The notes beneath the pieces are model-generated. The model was not told the DNA's origin, did not search any database, and saw only the letters and a program-made list of their open reading frames with translations. From Sinorhizobium numidicum (GTDB lineage: Bacteria; Pseudomonadota; Alphaproteobacteria; Rhizobiales; Rhizobiaceae), in assembly GCF_029892045.1 (NCBI RefSeq), contig NZ_CP120368.1, positions 1,610,001 to 1,674,000 of the forward strand: 64,000 nucleotides of DNA, read 5' to 3'. How positions within the stretch are numbered: position 1 is the first letter of the stretch; every line of letters starts with the position of its first letter. Of the stretch, positions 36,071 to 44,871 are shown piece by piece. The position numbers were made by a program, and so were the translations under genes.

Positions 36071-37051
36071 CTACAAATCCCACATCCAATCGGCTTGAAT
36101 CCAGCGGTAGGCCGTCCCTTCTCGGGCGACGTGGCCCAAGCCCGGGAACGGGAGATGATAGCTTGCGACGAGAACCTTTTTCGAAGCGGCACTATCGAGG
36201 AACGACCGGCGAGTCTTAACGCCCTGATCGAGGTCGAGATCGAAGCCACCACGCCAGTCAGGATGCTGAAATCCGACAGCGCGATTTCCGACCACGTCGC
36301 CGGTGCAGACGAGTTCTTCCCCTTCCGACGCTATGCGAATCGAAACGTGGCCTGGAGTATGGCCGGGCGTGCTCATTGTCATGATACCAGGGGTGACCTC
36401 GCCGCCCGCCTTTATGGTGCGGATGCGATCATCGATTGCTTCGAAGTTGTACGTGTTGCGGCGCCAAACGAAGCTCCAGTTGGCGTCTGTTTCGAACGGA
36501 TGGTTTGGCATGCGCCAGAAATTCAGTTCGTCCTCGCAAAACACGTATTCGGCGTTCACGAAGGTCCGCTCTTTATCCGCGGCATCGGTGACACCCCACA
36601 GATGGTCCGGGTGAGCATGCGTGACGAGGACAGTATCAACCTGCTCCGGCTTAACTCCCGCGACTGCGAGATTTGAAAGGAATTTGCCCGCCGTAGGCAT
36701 GAACTTCCCGCGCGACCCTGCATCGATGAGAATAAGACGATTCCCGGTGTTGACGACAAGCACGTTGGTTTGAAGGACAACCGTCCCGGTTGAGGTGAAA
36801 TCACTGCCGAACACAGCATCCCGCTCACCCTTACTCGCCTCTGGCCAAAGAACTTCGGGCGGAAAGCTGATGGTGCCGTCGCTAACGACAGTGATCTCAA
36901 ATGAACCAATTTTGAAGCGATATACTCCGGGAACCTGAACGCCGCTGAGGGGTGCTTTTGCTATAGCCTCGCGTGCAGTCGGCAAAGCTAGCAACATGCC
37001 GACCGCTCCCACGGAAGAATAGGTCAGCAAATCACGTCGGGAAATGGTCAT
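36071..37051 (-). CDS. Tat-exported MBL-fold metallo-hydrolase
   Basis: 326-residue metallo-beta-lactamase-fold hydrolase. ATG 37051 stands behind GGAGGGAGG; the N-terminus TISRRDLLTYSSVGAVG is a twin-arginine signal peptide, so it is exported folded. Zinc motif THAHPDH (about residue 135), then TPGHTPGHV and later CTGDVVGNR give the remaining ligands. The family includes lactonases, arylsulfatase-like and quorum-quenching enzymes; the substrate is not determinable here. Monocistronic, with no clear functional neighbour. Confidence 0.88.
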   Translation of the reverse strand: MTISRRDLLTYSSVGAVGMLLALPTAREAIAKAPLSGVQVPGVYRFKIGSFEITVVSDGTISFPPEVLWPEASKGERDAVFGSDFTSTGTVVLQTNVLVVNTGNRLILIDAGSRGKFMPTAGKFLSNLAVAGVKPEQVDTVLVTHAHPDHLWGVTDAADKERTFVNAEYVFCEDELNFWRMPNHPFETDANWSFVWRRNTYNFEAIDDRIRTIKAGGEVTPGIMTMSTPGHTPGHVSIRIASEGEELVCTGDVVGNRAVGFQHPDWRGGFDLDLDQGVKTRRSFLDSAASKKVLVASYHLPFPGLGHVAREGTAYRWIQADWMWDL

Positions 37052-37342
37052 AGCATCCTCCCTCCTGCCCTGGAGGCCGCTAGACAAGCCAATCCTGCCA
37101 AATCACAACCCGAAGGGCCGCATCACTACGATGTAACTTTTCAGGTTAAGGCACAAGCTTGGCTAGCTTCCCGAGCTGTTCGAGATGGTGGTTGCTGCCT
37201 TGGTTGTGCGGCGGTTCGCCCTGGCGCCTAGATCGCATCGCAGGTAGACTCAAAGCTGCCGCTCGGACGCGCGCTACGCGCCAAGAGTGCGAGCCGCTCA
37301 AGGCAGCGTCGGCGCTGACGTGGAAGCGTTTCACGACCTTCG

Positions 37343-38056
37343 TCAGACAATCTCCAGGTCTGCATTCGAGAAGACGAAGTTGGCAGCGCTGAGATCGGCC
37401 GTCTGGACGCGAAGCAGGGTGACTTGGTCGACCGTGCCATTCAGATGCACGACGGCGTTCCCGTTGGCATCGTCGCTGATGTTAGGCAGCAAGTCGGCGA
37501 AGTTGCTGTAGCCGTAGTCGAGCGAGACCTGGATGACATCCTTGTCGATCTCGAAGTCGAAAATGTCGTCCCGCCCACTGTGCTGGGCAAACAGGAACCG
37601 GTCGGCACCCGTTTGCACCACGAAAGACGAGGTAAGCCCACCATCGCCCCAGAGCTGATCGTTGCCGCGGCCGCCAATCACCACGTCGTCTCCACCCGCG
37701 GTCTCCACGCCAGACTCTGCATCGCCGTATAGGAGATCATCGCCCGAGCCACCGTCGAGCAGGTCGTTGCCGCCACTGCCGAAGCGTGCGGAAAGCACAT
37801 CGCCGACGAGGAAGTCATTGCCCGAGCCGCCATAGAGCTGGTCGTTGCCGCCAGTGCCCGAGTCTAGGACGCCCTCGGTGAGGCCGTCGCCGTAGAGCCT
37901 GTCCTTACCCTGTCCGCCCTCGAGCCGGTCGTCCCCGCCAACCACAAAGTCGCCGAAGATGAAAGCGTCGCCGACGAGGATATCGTCTCCGGCGCCGCCG
38001 TCGAGCCAGTCGTTGCCGCCGCGTCCGCTGATGGACTCGAAGCTATCGCCGTACAA
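37343..38056 (-). CDS. RTX calcium-binding repeat protein, 5'-truncated
   Basis: Beta-roll protein of RTX nonapeptide repeats (GGNDWLDGGAGDDILVGD and similar), about nine blocks, ending in a typical C-terminal secretion-signal-like segment rich in Val/Leu/Asp/Phe (ends ADLEIV). The first ATG in frame is at 38056 inside the repeats, but the frame stays open with good RTX repeats up to 38314 and has no ATG, GTG or TTG there. A RIME-like element starts at 38292. So the 5' end, with any catalytic domain, seems lost. Either a remnant or a protein started from an unusual codon. Confidence 0.65.
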   Translation of the reverse strand: MYGDSFESISGRGGNDWLDGGAGDDILVGDAFIFGDFVVGGDDRLEGGQGKDRLYGDGLTEGVLDSGTGGNDQLYGGSGNDFLVGDVLSARFGSGGNDLLDGGSGDDLLYGDAESGVETAGGDDVVIGGRGNDQLWGDGGLTSSFVVQTGADRFLFAQHSGRDDIFDFEIDKDVIQVSLDYGYSNFADLLPNISDDANGNAVVHLNGTVDQVTLLRVQTADLSAANFVFSNADLEIV

Positions 38057-38291
38057 CGTATCGTTCCCTTTGCCGCCGTCGAGGCGGTCATCCCCGCCGG
38101 CGACGGCAAAGAAGTCGGGAACATCAATCGAGAAGGCATCACCATAGAGCGTGTCGTTCCCTGTGCCGCCGTCGAGCTGGTCGTTGCCGCCGCGACGCAG
38201 GTCGGTGATCGCCCACGCGTCGCCGAAGATCGTGTTTTTCGCGCGGGGCGATGCGACACCGCGAACGGGCCAGTTTTGAACGAACGCTTTC

Positions 38292-38399
38292 CTGCTGATG
38301 CATAATCCCTCAAATCAAAATCGATTTTAGGGTAAAATTAGGCAGCGCATTAAAGGCTGCAGCGTCCTTGCGCGCCGTATTCGACGCGGGGCGCTGTAG
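38292..38399. repeat. RIME-like palindromic element, copy C (inverted)
   Basis: Read on the minus strand it matches copy A: CTACAGCGCCCCGCGTCGA (38397 downwards), GGACGCTGCAGCCTTT, then a block with AAATCGATTTTGATTT and terminal ATGCATCAG (38292-38300). It lies between the broken RTX gene and the BA14K gene and appears to mark the RTX truncation point. Confidence 0.65.
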
Positions 38400-38415
38400 A
38401 GGAAAGGTGAAGCCA

Positions 38416-38922
38416 ATGAAAAGGTTAGCAATCGTTACCCTGTCGCTGGTGACGGCGCTGACGAGCGTCCCGCCGGCCGTGGCGTTTCCCACCGTTGCCG
38501 TGCCGAAGATCGAAGTCCCAGAGGCGCAGCCGGTCCAGTACAGGCGTTACCGCGGCGGCTACGACCGTGGATACCGGGGCGGCTATCGAGGCTACCGCGG
38601 GCATAGACACCACAATGGTGACGACGATTGGGCTTGGGCACTCGGCGGGCTCGCGACCGGCGCAATCATCGGCGGATTGCTGGCGCAGCCGAGGTATTAT
38701 GGCCCCAGCTACTACGATCAGGGCTACTACGATCAGGGCTACTACGGGGCGACTTATTACCGTCCGCGCTACTACGCGCCGCGCTATTACCGCCAGGTCT
38801 ATTACGGCGCCAACACACATACGCGCTGGTGCTATGCACGCTACCGGTCCTACAGGGCTTACGACAACACGTTCCAGCCCTTTTACGGTCCGCGACGGGC
38901 GTGCGTCTCGCCCTACTATTGA
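38416..38922 (+). CDS. BA14K-family exported lectin-like protein
   Basis: 168-residue exported protein. Signal peptide about residues 1-23 (KRLAIVTLSLVTALTSVPPAVA), then a Gly/Tyr/Arg-rich stretch (RGGYDRGYRGGYRGYRG), a hydrophobic GLATGAIIGGLLA segment, a Tyr-rich repeat region with the unit YYDQG twice, and the C-terminal BA14K motif WCYARYRSYRAYDNTFQPF ending RRACVSPY. BA14K proteins of Brucella and rhizobia are immunoreactive and lectin-like. 53% of the central region is Tyr/Arg/Gly by eye, probably cell-surface exposed. Confidence 0.88.
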   Translation: MKRLAIVTLSLVTALTSVPPAVAFPTVAVPKIEVPEAQPVQYRRYRGGYDRGYRGGYRGYRGHRHHNGDDDWAWALGGLATGAIIGGLLAQPRYYGPSYYDQGYYDQGYYGATYYRPRYYAPRYYRQVYYGANTHTRWCYARYRSYRAYDNTFQPFYGPRRACVSPYY

Positions 38923-39270
38923 TTGCGGGCGTACTTGGAGACCCACTTTGCCTGGCGTCTTTCCGGACGCGCAGGCTATCGGATTCTTCGGCTTCTCCGA
39001 GTGGAGTTTGAACCGTTGAGGTGTGCGCGGGAAGGACTGCAGTGGGGGCTAAGCGGAAGTTCGAGGCGAACGAGCGAATCGGCCGCTATGCGCCAAAAAC
39101 CAGGCATTCGGCGGCGTTTTTCAACGCGAATATCCGAATCCGACACATGCGCGACGTAAAGCGCCCACACTGGCGTCGATGCATGGGAAATGTGTGGGCG
39201 CTGCCCGCTGGAGTTCTCCTCGGTCGGTAGGTCCGTGACAGTATGAGTTAGGTGCATTCTGCGGCGCATC
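38923..39270. other. Intergenic region without supported gene
   Basis: About 350 bp between the BA14K gene and the LacI remnant. Several short open frames exist, none with family similarity, a ribosome site or consistent codon use. Nothing else was recognised. Confidence 0.4.
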
Positions 39271-40075
39271 TCACATATTCTCCGGCGTCACGATATCAAA
39301 AGCGACGGTGCGGTGGATTGTGCTGCCCGGTACGCCCGGATTGATCGTCTCGATCATCGTCTGCACCAAGGTAGCGGAAGTCTTTTTCAAGGGATGACAA
39401 AGGGCCGCTGTAATCAGCCCCTCGGACAGACCTTTTCGTGTCTCCGGGCCGATATCCCGGCATACCAGACGGATATTTTTGCGCCGATCCTCGGGGCCCT
39501 CTCTGAGTGCTCGTAAGACCCTGGAGATGCCGCCCCCGACAATCAGGATGCCGGCGAGATCATCCGTAGTCGTCAACAACTCCTTGACCATCCGGTATGC
39601 CTCGTTCGATTTCTCATGGGTGGGGCGACTGTCGTCAATGGTCAGATGCGGCGCGTGTTCGCGTATGTAGGAGCGGAAGCTTGCATCGGCCACGTCCTGA
39701 CATTGATAGCGGTGGTTACCAATGAATACAGCAATACGCCCTGGCCCGTGAGTCATGTGCCCGATAAGCCACGCCGCCGTTCGCCCCATCTTCCAATTAT
39801 CGGCTCCAACGTAGGCGGCTCTTTCCCGCGCGGATTGATCGGTAATATAGGCGGTGACCGGTTTGCGCTTGTCGTGCAACTCGCGGATGGCCTGCGCGAT
39901 GACGGGATGATCTGCGGCGATCACCGCGACGGCGTCGCAGGCCTCACAAGCGCCTTCAGCCGGCCTGCTATATTTTCCGGCGTTAGCAGATCCACGAAAT
40001 CGATGACCGGATCGACGACCTCGTCACGCCTGGCATGGCACGCATCGACGATTTTCTTGCCAAAGAGTTGGTAAA
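39271..40075 (-). pseudogene. LacI-type regulator remnant 1 (no DNA-binding domain)
   Basis: Minus-strand frame keeps most of the periplasmic-binding-like effector domain of a LacI/GalR regulator: DFVDLLTPENIAGRLKALV, then after a one-base loss near 39950 EACDAVAVIAADHPVIAQA, and on through KMGRTAAWLIGHM and GILIVGGGISRVL to the end. The helix-turn-helix and hinge (about 60 residues) are missing: their place is taken by a second LacI fragment running the other way. A frameshift plus the loss of the DNA-binding head indicate a pseudogene. Confidence 0.75.
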
Positions 40076-40091
40076 GCTCTCGGCTGCACCA

Positions 40092-40730
40092 TTGATGACG
40101 AGGGGATGCTTGCCGCGACGCGGGACTTCGACAAGCCAGTGGTACTGCTCAATGGTGACGACCCGTTCATGAGGCTATCGAGCGTAACCCCTTGCAACCG
40201 CTCGAGCGCACGGCTGGCAACCGATCGCCTCATCGATCTCGGCCATAGCCGCATCCTCTTTCTCATGCGGCCTGGCCGCAGAACCATCGAGCGGCGCTTC
40301 GAAGGCTGGCGCGATGCACTGCTGGCGAAAGGACTGCCGGCAACGGATGATCTGGTCGTCCCCGTCGACGACTGGCTACCCGGAGCTTGCGATGCATGCT
40401 GTTGCCCAACGGATTTCGGCCCGCGGGCTGGATTTCACGGCCGTGCTGGCTGCCGGCGACAGCCTCGCCGTGGGCGCGATGATCGGCATTCGACAAATGG
40501 GCTTTTCGATACCTGGCGATGTCTCGGTGATGGGTATGGACGACCTGCCGCAGGCGGCTTTCCTCAATCCTCCGCTGACGACGATGCACATTCCGATGTG
40601 CGAGATCGGTTCGATCGCGCTCGACCTCCTGCGCGACAATCTTTCCGGCCTGCCCATGCCGCCGCGCCGGGTGGAACTCGCCTGTCATTTGGTCGAGCGA
40701 GCATCGACGGGAAAGGCGCCGGCAAGCTAA
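40092..40730 (+). pseudogene. LacI-type regulator remnant 2 (frameshifted, no DNA-binding domain)
   Basis: Plus-strand fragment with a LacI effector domain: DKPVVLLNGDDPFMRLSSV, then RLIDLGHSRILFLMRPGRR and WRDALLAKGLPATDDLV. At about 40381 one extra G shifts the frame (WLP|ELAMHAV), and the rest, TAVLAAGDSLAVGAMIG and VSVMGMDDLPQAAFLNPPL, is in the next frame. The N-terminal helix-turn-helix is absent. It meets remnant 1 head to head at about 40080, so an inversion or recombination removed both heads. Confidence 0.78.
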
Positions 40731-41170
40731 TCGGCGGTGTGAAGCCTCTCTGAACCTCGCTGGTCCGCCCAACACGATCTCGCCGTCGTCATTCTCGCTT
40801 CCATCGTCAAATGGCTCATGTCCAGGCGACCGCTCGTAGACCGGCGTATCGAAGGGGCGTTCCCAGCGCGTCTTGCACGTGACAGCCTCACCCAGTGACG
40901 GCCGATCCTCGACACGACCCGAAGCTTGATGCCGTGGGGCGACCCAACGCTCTCATGGCCGGTCGAGGCGGCTGAATGTCGAGCTGGCGCCACATTTGAC
41001 GTTCTATGCGGGCCCGAGAACGTCGTTCGTTCCGGGCTCAGCCGATGGCCGTGGCGGGCTCGATTATCCGCTGGCCATACAGTTCGCCCTCTGCGGGTTA
41101 AATTCTTTGCAATCGTCGGAACCTGCCGAACAGTTCAAGTCTATCGCGCATTCTCAACTGCTGATACGGC
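40731..41170. other. Decayed region, no gene recognised
   Basis: About 440 bp between two pseudogenes. On the minus strand a stretch with coding-like bias (acidic, HEPFDDGSENDDGEIV, about 40780-40890) could be another unidentified remnant, but it has no start and no recognised family. Confidence 0.35.
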
Positions 41171-41557
41171 ATGACGATCGCTCCATTGACGAAAGGTCCG
41201 GCGCGACCTGAGTTAATCAGGGCGTTGAAATTTCGATCGTCGCTTGGCCGCTATTTCGGCTATCACTATCGGATTCTGACCGGTCAGGGCGCAAACGTCG
41301 CCGGCGGCCGGTACGACCATGTCATCAACGGCAACATGATTGGCGGCTTTGCCTTGTCGCCACGCTTAGGATCAGGCGTCGTGAATGCGCCGGCCATTGC
41401 ATGTCTCGAAACCGCCGAAGCAGTTCGCAGTCTTATCCTCGGCTTTCTCATGCCCGACCGACACTCACCATGGACGAAGCTTAGTGATAAGCTAGCGTCT
41501 ATAATATTGTCCTTTGGTGCAACGGCACGTAGTGGTATGCTCCAAGCGCAACTTTAG
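41171..41557 (+). pseudogene. DUF2950 protein remnant
   Basis: The central segment YFGYHYRILTGQGANVAGGR...VINGNMIGGFAL (about residues 28-62, written in two parts) matches the conserved core of DUF2950, a periplasmic protein of unknown function. What precedes and follows does not resemble the family, and the usual signal peptide and N-terminal two thirds are missing. Treated as a fragment captured by rearrangement. Confidence 0.6.
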
Positions 41558-41628
41558 CAGCGTTCCCCGATGACATATTCCAGCCCTCTGGTGGCGCATA
41601 ATTCCCTGATTCCTGGCTCGTCTCGGCA

Positions 41629-43500
41629 GTGAACCGCATGAGCCCTTTGCCCGAGAATGCGTCCGCCCTCATTTGCCTTCTGTTGGTCGCAATATTCTCA
41701 GCGACTGGCGTGGGTTCCGCAGGAGCGGCGGGTCCGGTTCCGCGTGTCCTGATCCTCTACCCCTATGACGAGCGAATTCCTGCTACGAACATCGTCGGCG
41801 AGGCAACAAGAACGCGGCTGCTCGAGGCGACCGCCGGCAAGATCGAACTCTTTTCGGAGTTCCTCGACCTTTCCAGATTCCCCGAGACGCGCCACGTCGA
41901 ACGCATGGCGCGGTATCTTGCTGAGAAATATACCAATCGCCGTCCGGACCTGGTCATCGCCCTGGGCGAGGAATCAACCCGCTTCATTGTAACAAACCGG
42001 AATGCGATCGCACCGAATGCGAAGATCGTCTTTGGCGGTTTCGGCAGTGCGACTGCCGAGGAATTGCGCTTGCCCGACGACGTCGTCGGCGCCTTGACGG
42101 AATTCGAAATCAGAAAAACCATCGAGATGGCGATCGGACTTCAGCCCGACGCTCGCAAACTTGTGGTGATCGCGGGATCCGCGGAATTCGACAAAGCATG
42201 GATAGCCGCAGCGCAGGAGGACCTAGCCGGTCTGCCGCCGAACATCCAGACGACCTATCTCACCGGATTGTCGATCGATGAGTTTGCCGAGCACGTGGCA
42301 GCTCTTCCGCCAGACACGATCGTCATCGTCTTGACCGTACTTAGTGATCGCACCGGCCGGAACTTCGTCCCGCGCAATTCGCTGGAGAAGATCGCAAGCG
42401 CGGCCAACGCCCCCGTCTATGGTCCATACTCAACATATCTTGGACATGGGGTCGTTGGCGGCAATGCGGCGACCTTCGAATCCACGGGGGCCGCCGTCGC
42501 CGGTCTGGCCATCGACGCCCTTGGCGGCAACGCGATCACCGACGTGACTGTGCCGCAAAGCTACATGGCCGATGCACGGCAGTTGCGGCGTTGGGGGCTT
42601 TCGGAAGCCGATCTTCCTCCGGGCACTGTTGTGTCCTTCAACGAAGGATCACTGTGGGAGGAATATTGGAAGGAGATCATAGCGATTTCCGTCTTTGTCG
42701 CAGCCCAGAGCCTAGTCATTGTGTCGTTGGTCTTCGAACGCCGTCGACGGGCAGCCGCGGAGTTTCAGGCGCGGCGCCGTCTTCTCGAGGTTATCCATCT
42801 AAACCAATCGGCAACTGCCGGTGCACTGTCGGCCTCGATCGCCCATGAACTCAACCAGCCGCTCGGTGCCATCCGCATCAACGCCGAAACCGCGGCCGTG
42901 ATGCTTGAAAGCAAAGAACCCGACTTGAAGCTGATCAGGCAGATTCTGGCGGATATCCGCGACGACGATCAGCGCGCCGGCGACATCATTGCCCAAATGA
43001 GGGGATTGCTGAAGAAGCGAAGCGAGATCGACTGGCAGGAATTCGACCTGAAGGATGTGATCCAGAGCGCCATTCACATACTCAAACCGGAAGCTGAGCG
43101 CCGAAACGTCGTCGTGAGTTCGATGGGGCCACTACAGGGGTTGCCGGTTCGCGCCGATCGGGTCCATGTCCAGCAAGTCATCCTCAACCTCGCGACAAAC
43201 GCCATGGACGCCATGCTCCATGCGTCGGCCGCCGAGAGGAATTTGGTGTTTCAAACGACGCTGACCGGGACAAATGGAAAGGTTGAAGTGTCGATCTCCG
43301 ACACCGGCTCCGGGATTCCGAGCGACAAGCTCAGCAGTATTTTCGATGCTTTCTATACGACGAAGCCTGCGGGCACCGGCCTTGGTCTTTCGATTGCCCG
43401 TGTGATAATAGAAATCTATGGCGGCAAGATCTGGGCCGCCAATCGCCCCGAGGGCGGTGCTGTATTTCGCTTTGTCCTACCCCTTGCGCGACCGGGGTGA
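41629..43500 (+). CDS. Sensor histidine kinase with binding-protein-like sensor domain
   Basis: 623 residues. Signal-anchor at the N-terminus, then a periplasmic domain (about 38-330) of the ABC-transporter substrate-binding type (VPRVLILYPYDERIPA, RPDLVIALGEEST), one membrane span (about 345-365), a coiled linker, a HisKA dimerisation box with the phospho-acceptor His406 in SIAHELNQPLGAIR, and a HATPase domain (N box NLATNAMDAM, G boxes DTGSGIP and GTGLGLS). It starts at GTG 41629 or ATG 41638. The response regulator begins 5 bp downstream, so they form one two-component pair. The ligand is unknown. Confidence 0.9.
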   Translation: MNRMSPLPENASALICLLLVAIFSATGVGSAGAAGPVPRVLILYPYDERIPATNIVGEATRTRLLEATAGKIELFSEFLDLSRFPETRHVERMARYLAEKYTNRRPDLVIALGEESTRFIVTNRNAIAPNAKIVFGGFGSATAEELRLPDDVVGALTEFEIRKTIEMAIGLQPDARKLVVIAGSAEFDKAWIAAAQEDLAGLPPNIQTTYLTGLSIDEFAEHVAALPPDTIVIVLTVLSDRTGRNFVPRNSLEKIASAANAPVYGPYSTYLGHGVVGGNAATFESTGAAVAGLAIDALGGNAITDVTVPQSYMADARQLRRWGLSEADLPPGTVVSFNEGSLWEEYWKEIIAISVFVAAQSLVIVSLVFERRRRAAAEFQARRRLLEVIHLNQSATAGALSASIAHELNQPLGAIRINAETAAVMLESKEPDLKLIRQILADIRDDDQRAGDIIAQMRGLLKKRSEIDWQEFDLKDVIQSAIHILKPEAERRNVVVSSMGPLQGLPVRADRVHVQQVILNLATNAMDAMLHASAAERNLVFQTTLTGTNGKVEVSISDTGSGIPSDKLSSIFDAFYTTKPAGTGLGLSIARVIIEIYGGKIWAANRPEGGAVFRFVLPLARPG

Positions 43501-43504
43501 ATCA

Positions 43505-44119
43505 GTGAACCCGACCGTTCACATCGTCGATGACGACAAATCGTTCCGCACGGCGGTGGGGCGAATGCTGGAGGCTTCAGGCTTCCACGTCGCGTCCTAT
43601 GCATCGGGGGAAGAGTTACTGGCGCGCCTACCAAGTGGACATGGCTGCATTCTGCTCGACTTGCAGATGCCTGGCCTGTCCGGCTTGGAGCTGCAGGCTC
43701 GTCTTGCCGACCTGGCGCCTCTCCTGCCTATCGTATTCCTGACCGGCCGTGGCGATATCGGGACCACTGTGCGGGCGATGAAGGCCGGCGCCCATGACTT
43801 TCTCGAAAAGCCGGCCTCGAGCGCGGCGTTGCTTGAGGCCGTTGAACGGGCGCTGCAGCTTTGTGAGACGAGACGGCTGGAGCAAGATCGCGTCCAGGCC
43901 TTTCACATGCGCATCGCCAGCCTCACACCGCGGGAATCACAGGTCTTCGACCTGATCGTCCGCGGCAAGCGCAACAAGCAGATCGCCTATGAGCTCAGCA
44001 CATCCGAGCGAACCGTCAAGGCACATCGGCACAACGTCATGGAAAAGCTCGGCGCCCGTTCTCTGGCCGAGGTCGTGTCGATGGCGGAAAGGCTGGGAAG
44101 GCTTGAAAAAACCACATGA
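43505..44119 (+). CDS. Response regulator, FixJ/NarL type (receiver + LuxR HTH)
   Basis: 204 residues from GTG 43505, 5 bp after the kinase stop. Receiver domain with the acidic triad DDD (9-11), phospho-acceptor Asp52 in LLDLQMPG, Thr in FLTGRG and Lys in LEKPAS. C-terminal LuxR-type helix-turn-helix LTPRESQVFDLIVRGKRNKQ then TSERTVKAHRHNVMEKLGA. It should be phosphorylated by the adjacent kinase and activate transcription, likely of the sulfatase cluster downstream. Confidence 0.92.
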   Translation: MNPTVHIVDDDKSFRTAVGRMLEASGFHVASYASGEELLARLPSGHGCILLDLQMPGLSGLELQARLADLAPLLPIVFLTGRGDIGTTVRAMKAGAHDFLEKPASSAALLEAVERALQLCETRRLEQDRVQAFHMRIASLTPRESQVFDLIVRGKRNKQIAYELSTSERTVKAHRHNVMEKLGARSLAEVVSMAERLGRLEKTT

Positions 44120-44242
44120 CTGAAGTGCCAGCCATCCAATCACATCCGTCTTCCCCTAAGGACAATAGGCGACACCGCGATTTTGCCTCCTAATGCCTTT
44201 CGGGCCGTATTCCGCGGCCAGCCGGCTTGGAGAGGCAACACC

Positions 44243-44626
44243 TTGGACAAACGACCACGCACGGTTGCTGTCGTGGAAGACAATCCGAGCATGCGAACAA
44301 GTGTCGAGCGGCTGCTGAACGCACATGGTTTGACGACCGAGGGATACTCGTCGGCCGAAGCCTTCCTCAGCGACCCTAAGGCCACGGAGATTGGCTGCCT
44401 CGTGCTCGACATCCACCTTGACGGCATGTCGGGCATCGAGTTGCGACACCGGCTGAAACCCGCGCATTGCAGGCTCCCAGTCATTTTCATCACGGCAGTC
44501 GACGACGATGCGCTCGAACTGGAGGCACGTAGGGTGGGTTGCGTCGCCTATCTTCGCAAGCCGTTTCCCGCCGCCTCGTTGATTACCGCCATCAATGAGG
44601 CACTCGCGGGGAATGCAACCGATTGA
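44243..44626 (+). CDS. Single-domain response regulator (receiver only)
   Basis: 127-residue stand-alone receiver. TTG 44243 is preferred as start because GGAGAGG lies 7 bp upstream; the longer frame from 44183 has no similarity. Asp13 and neighbours form the acidic pocket, Asp56 in LVLDIHLDG is the phospho-acceptor, Thr in FITAVDDD and Lys in LRKPFP complete the site. No output domain. It probably competes for or buffers phosphate from the kinase two genes upstream, or relays to another partner. Confidence 0.88.
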   Translation: MDKRPRTVAVVEDNPSMRTSVERLLNAHGLTTEGYSSAEAFLSDPKATEIGCLVLDIHLDGMSGIELRHRLKPAHCRLPVIFITAVDDDALELEARRVGCVAYLRKPFPAASLITAINEALAGNATD

Positions 44627-44871
44627 ACGTTGGATCGTCCTTATCATTGCTAGGCTGGTCTACGCGCTTAGGAGGTATCTTCCCCAAAGTACAATAGCGC
44701 CGCGAGCAATACTCCATAGAATTCCCGCTGAAAATCCGGGGCGCCATGAAGGGAGAGCGTCGACAAATCCGCATTCATTGAGGGCGTGTTCCGGCCCAAG
44801 CGGCCCGGACGTCAGAGGGCTTGCCGTCGGCATGTCCGCGCATTCGTTCAAACCAGTCAGGGAGAAGAAAG

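Noticed and set aside
40263-40775. 170-codon minus-strand open frame
   Set aside because: Antisense of the LacI remnant, which shows clear family sequence on the plus strand.
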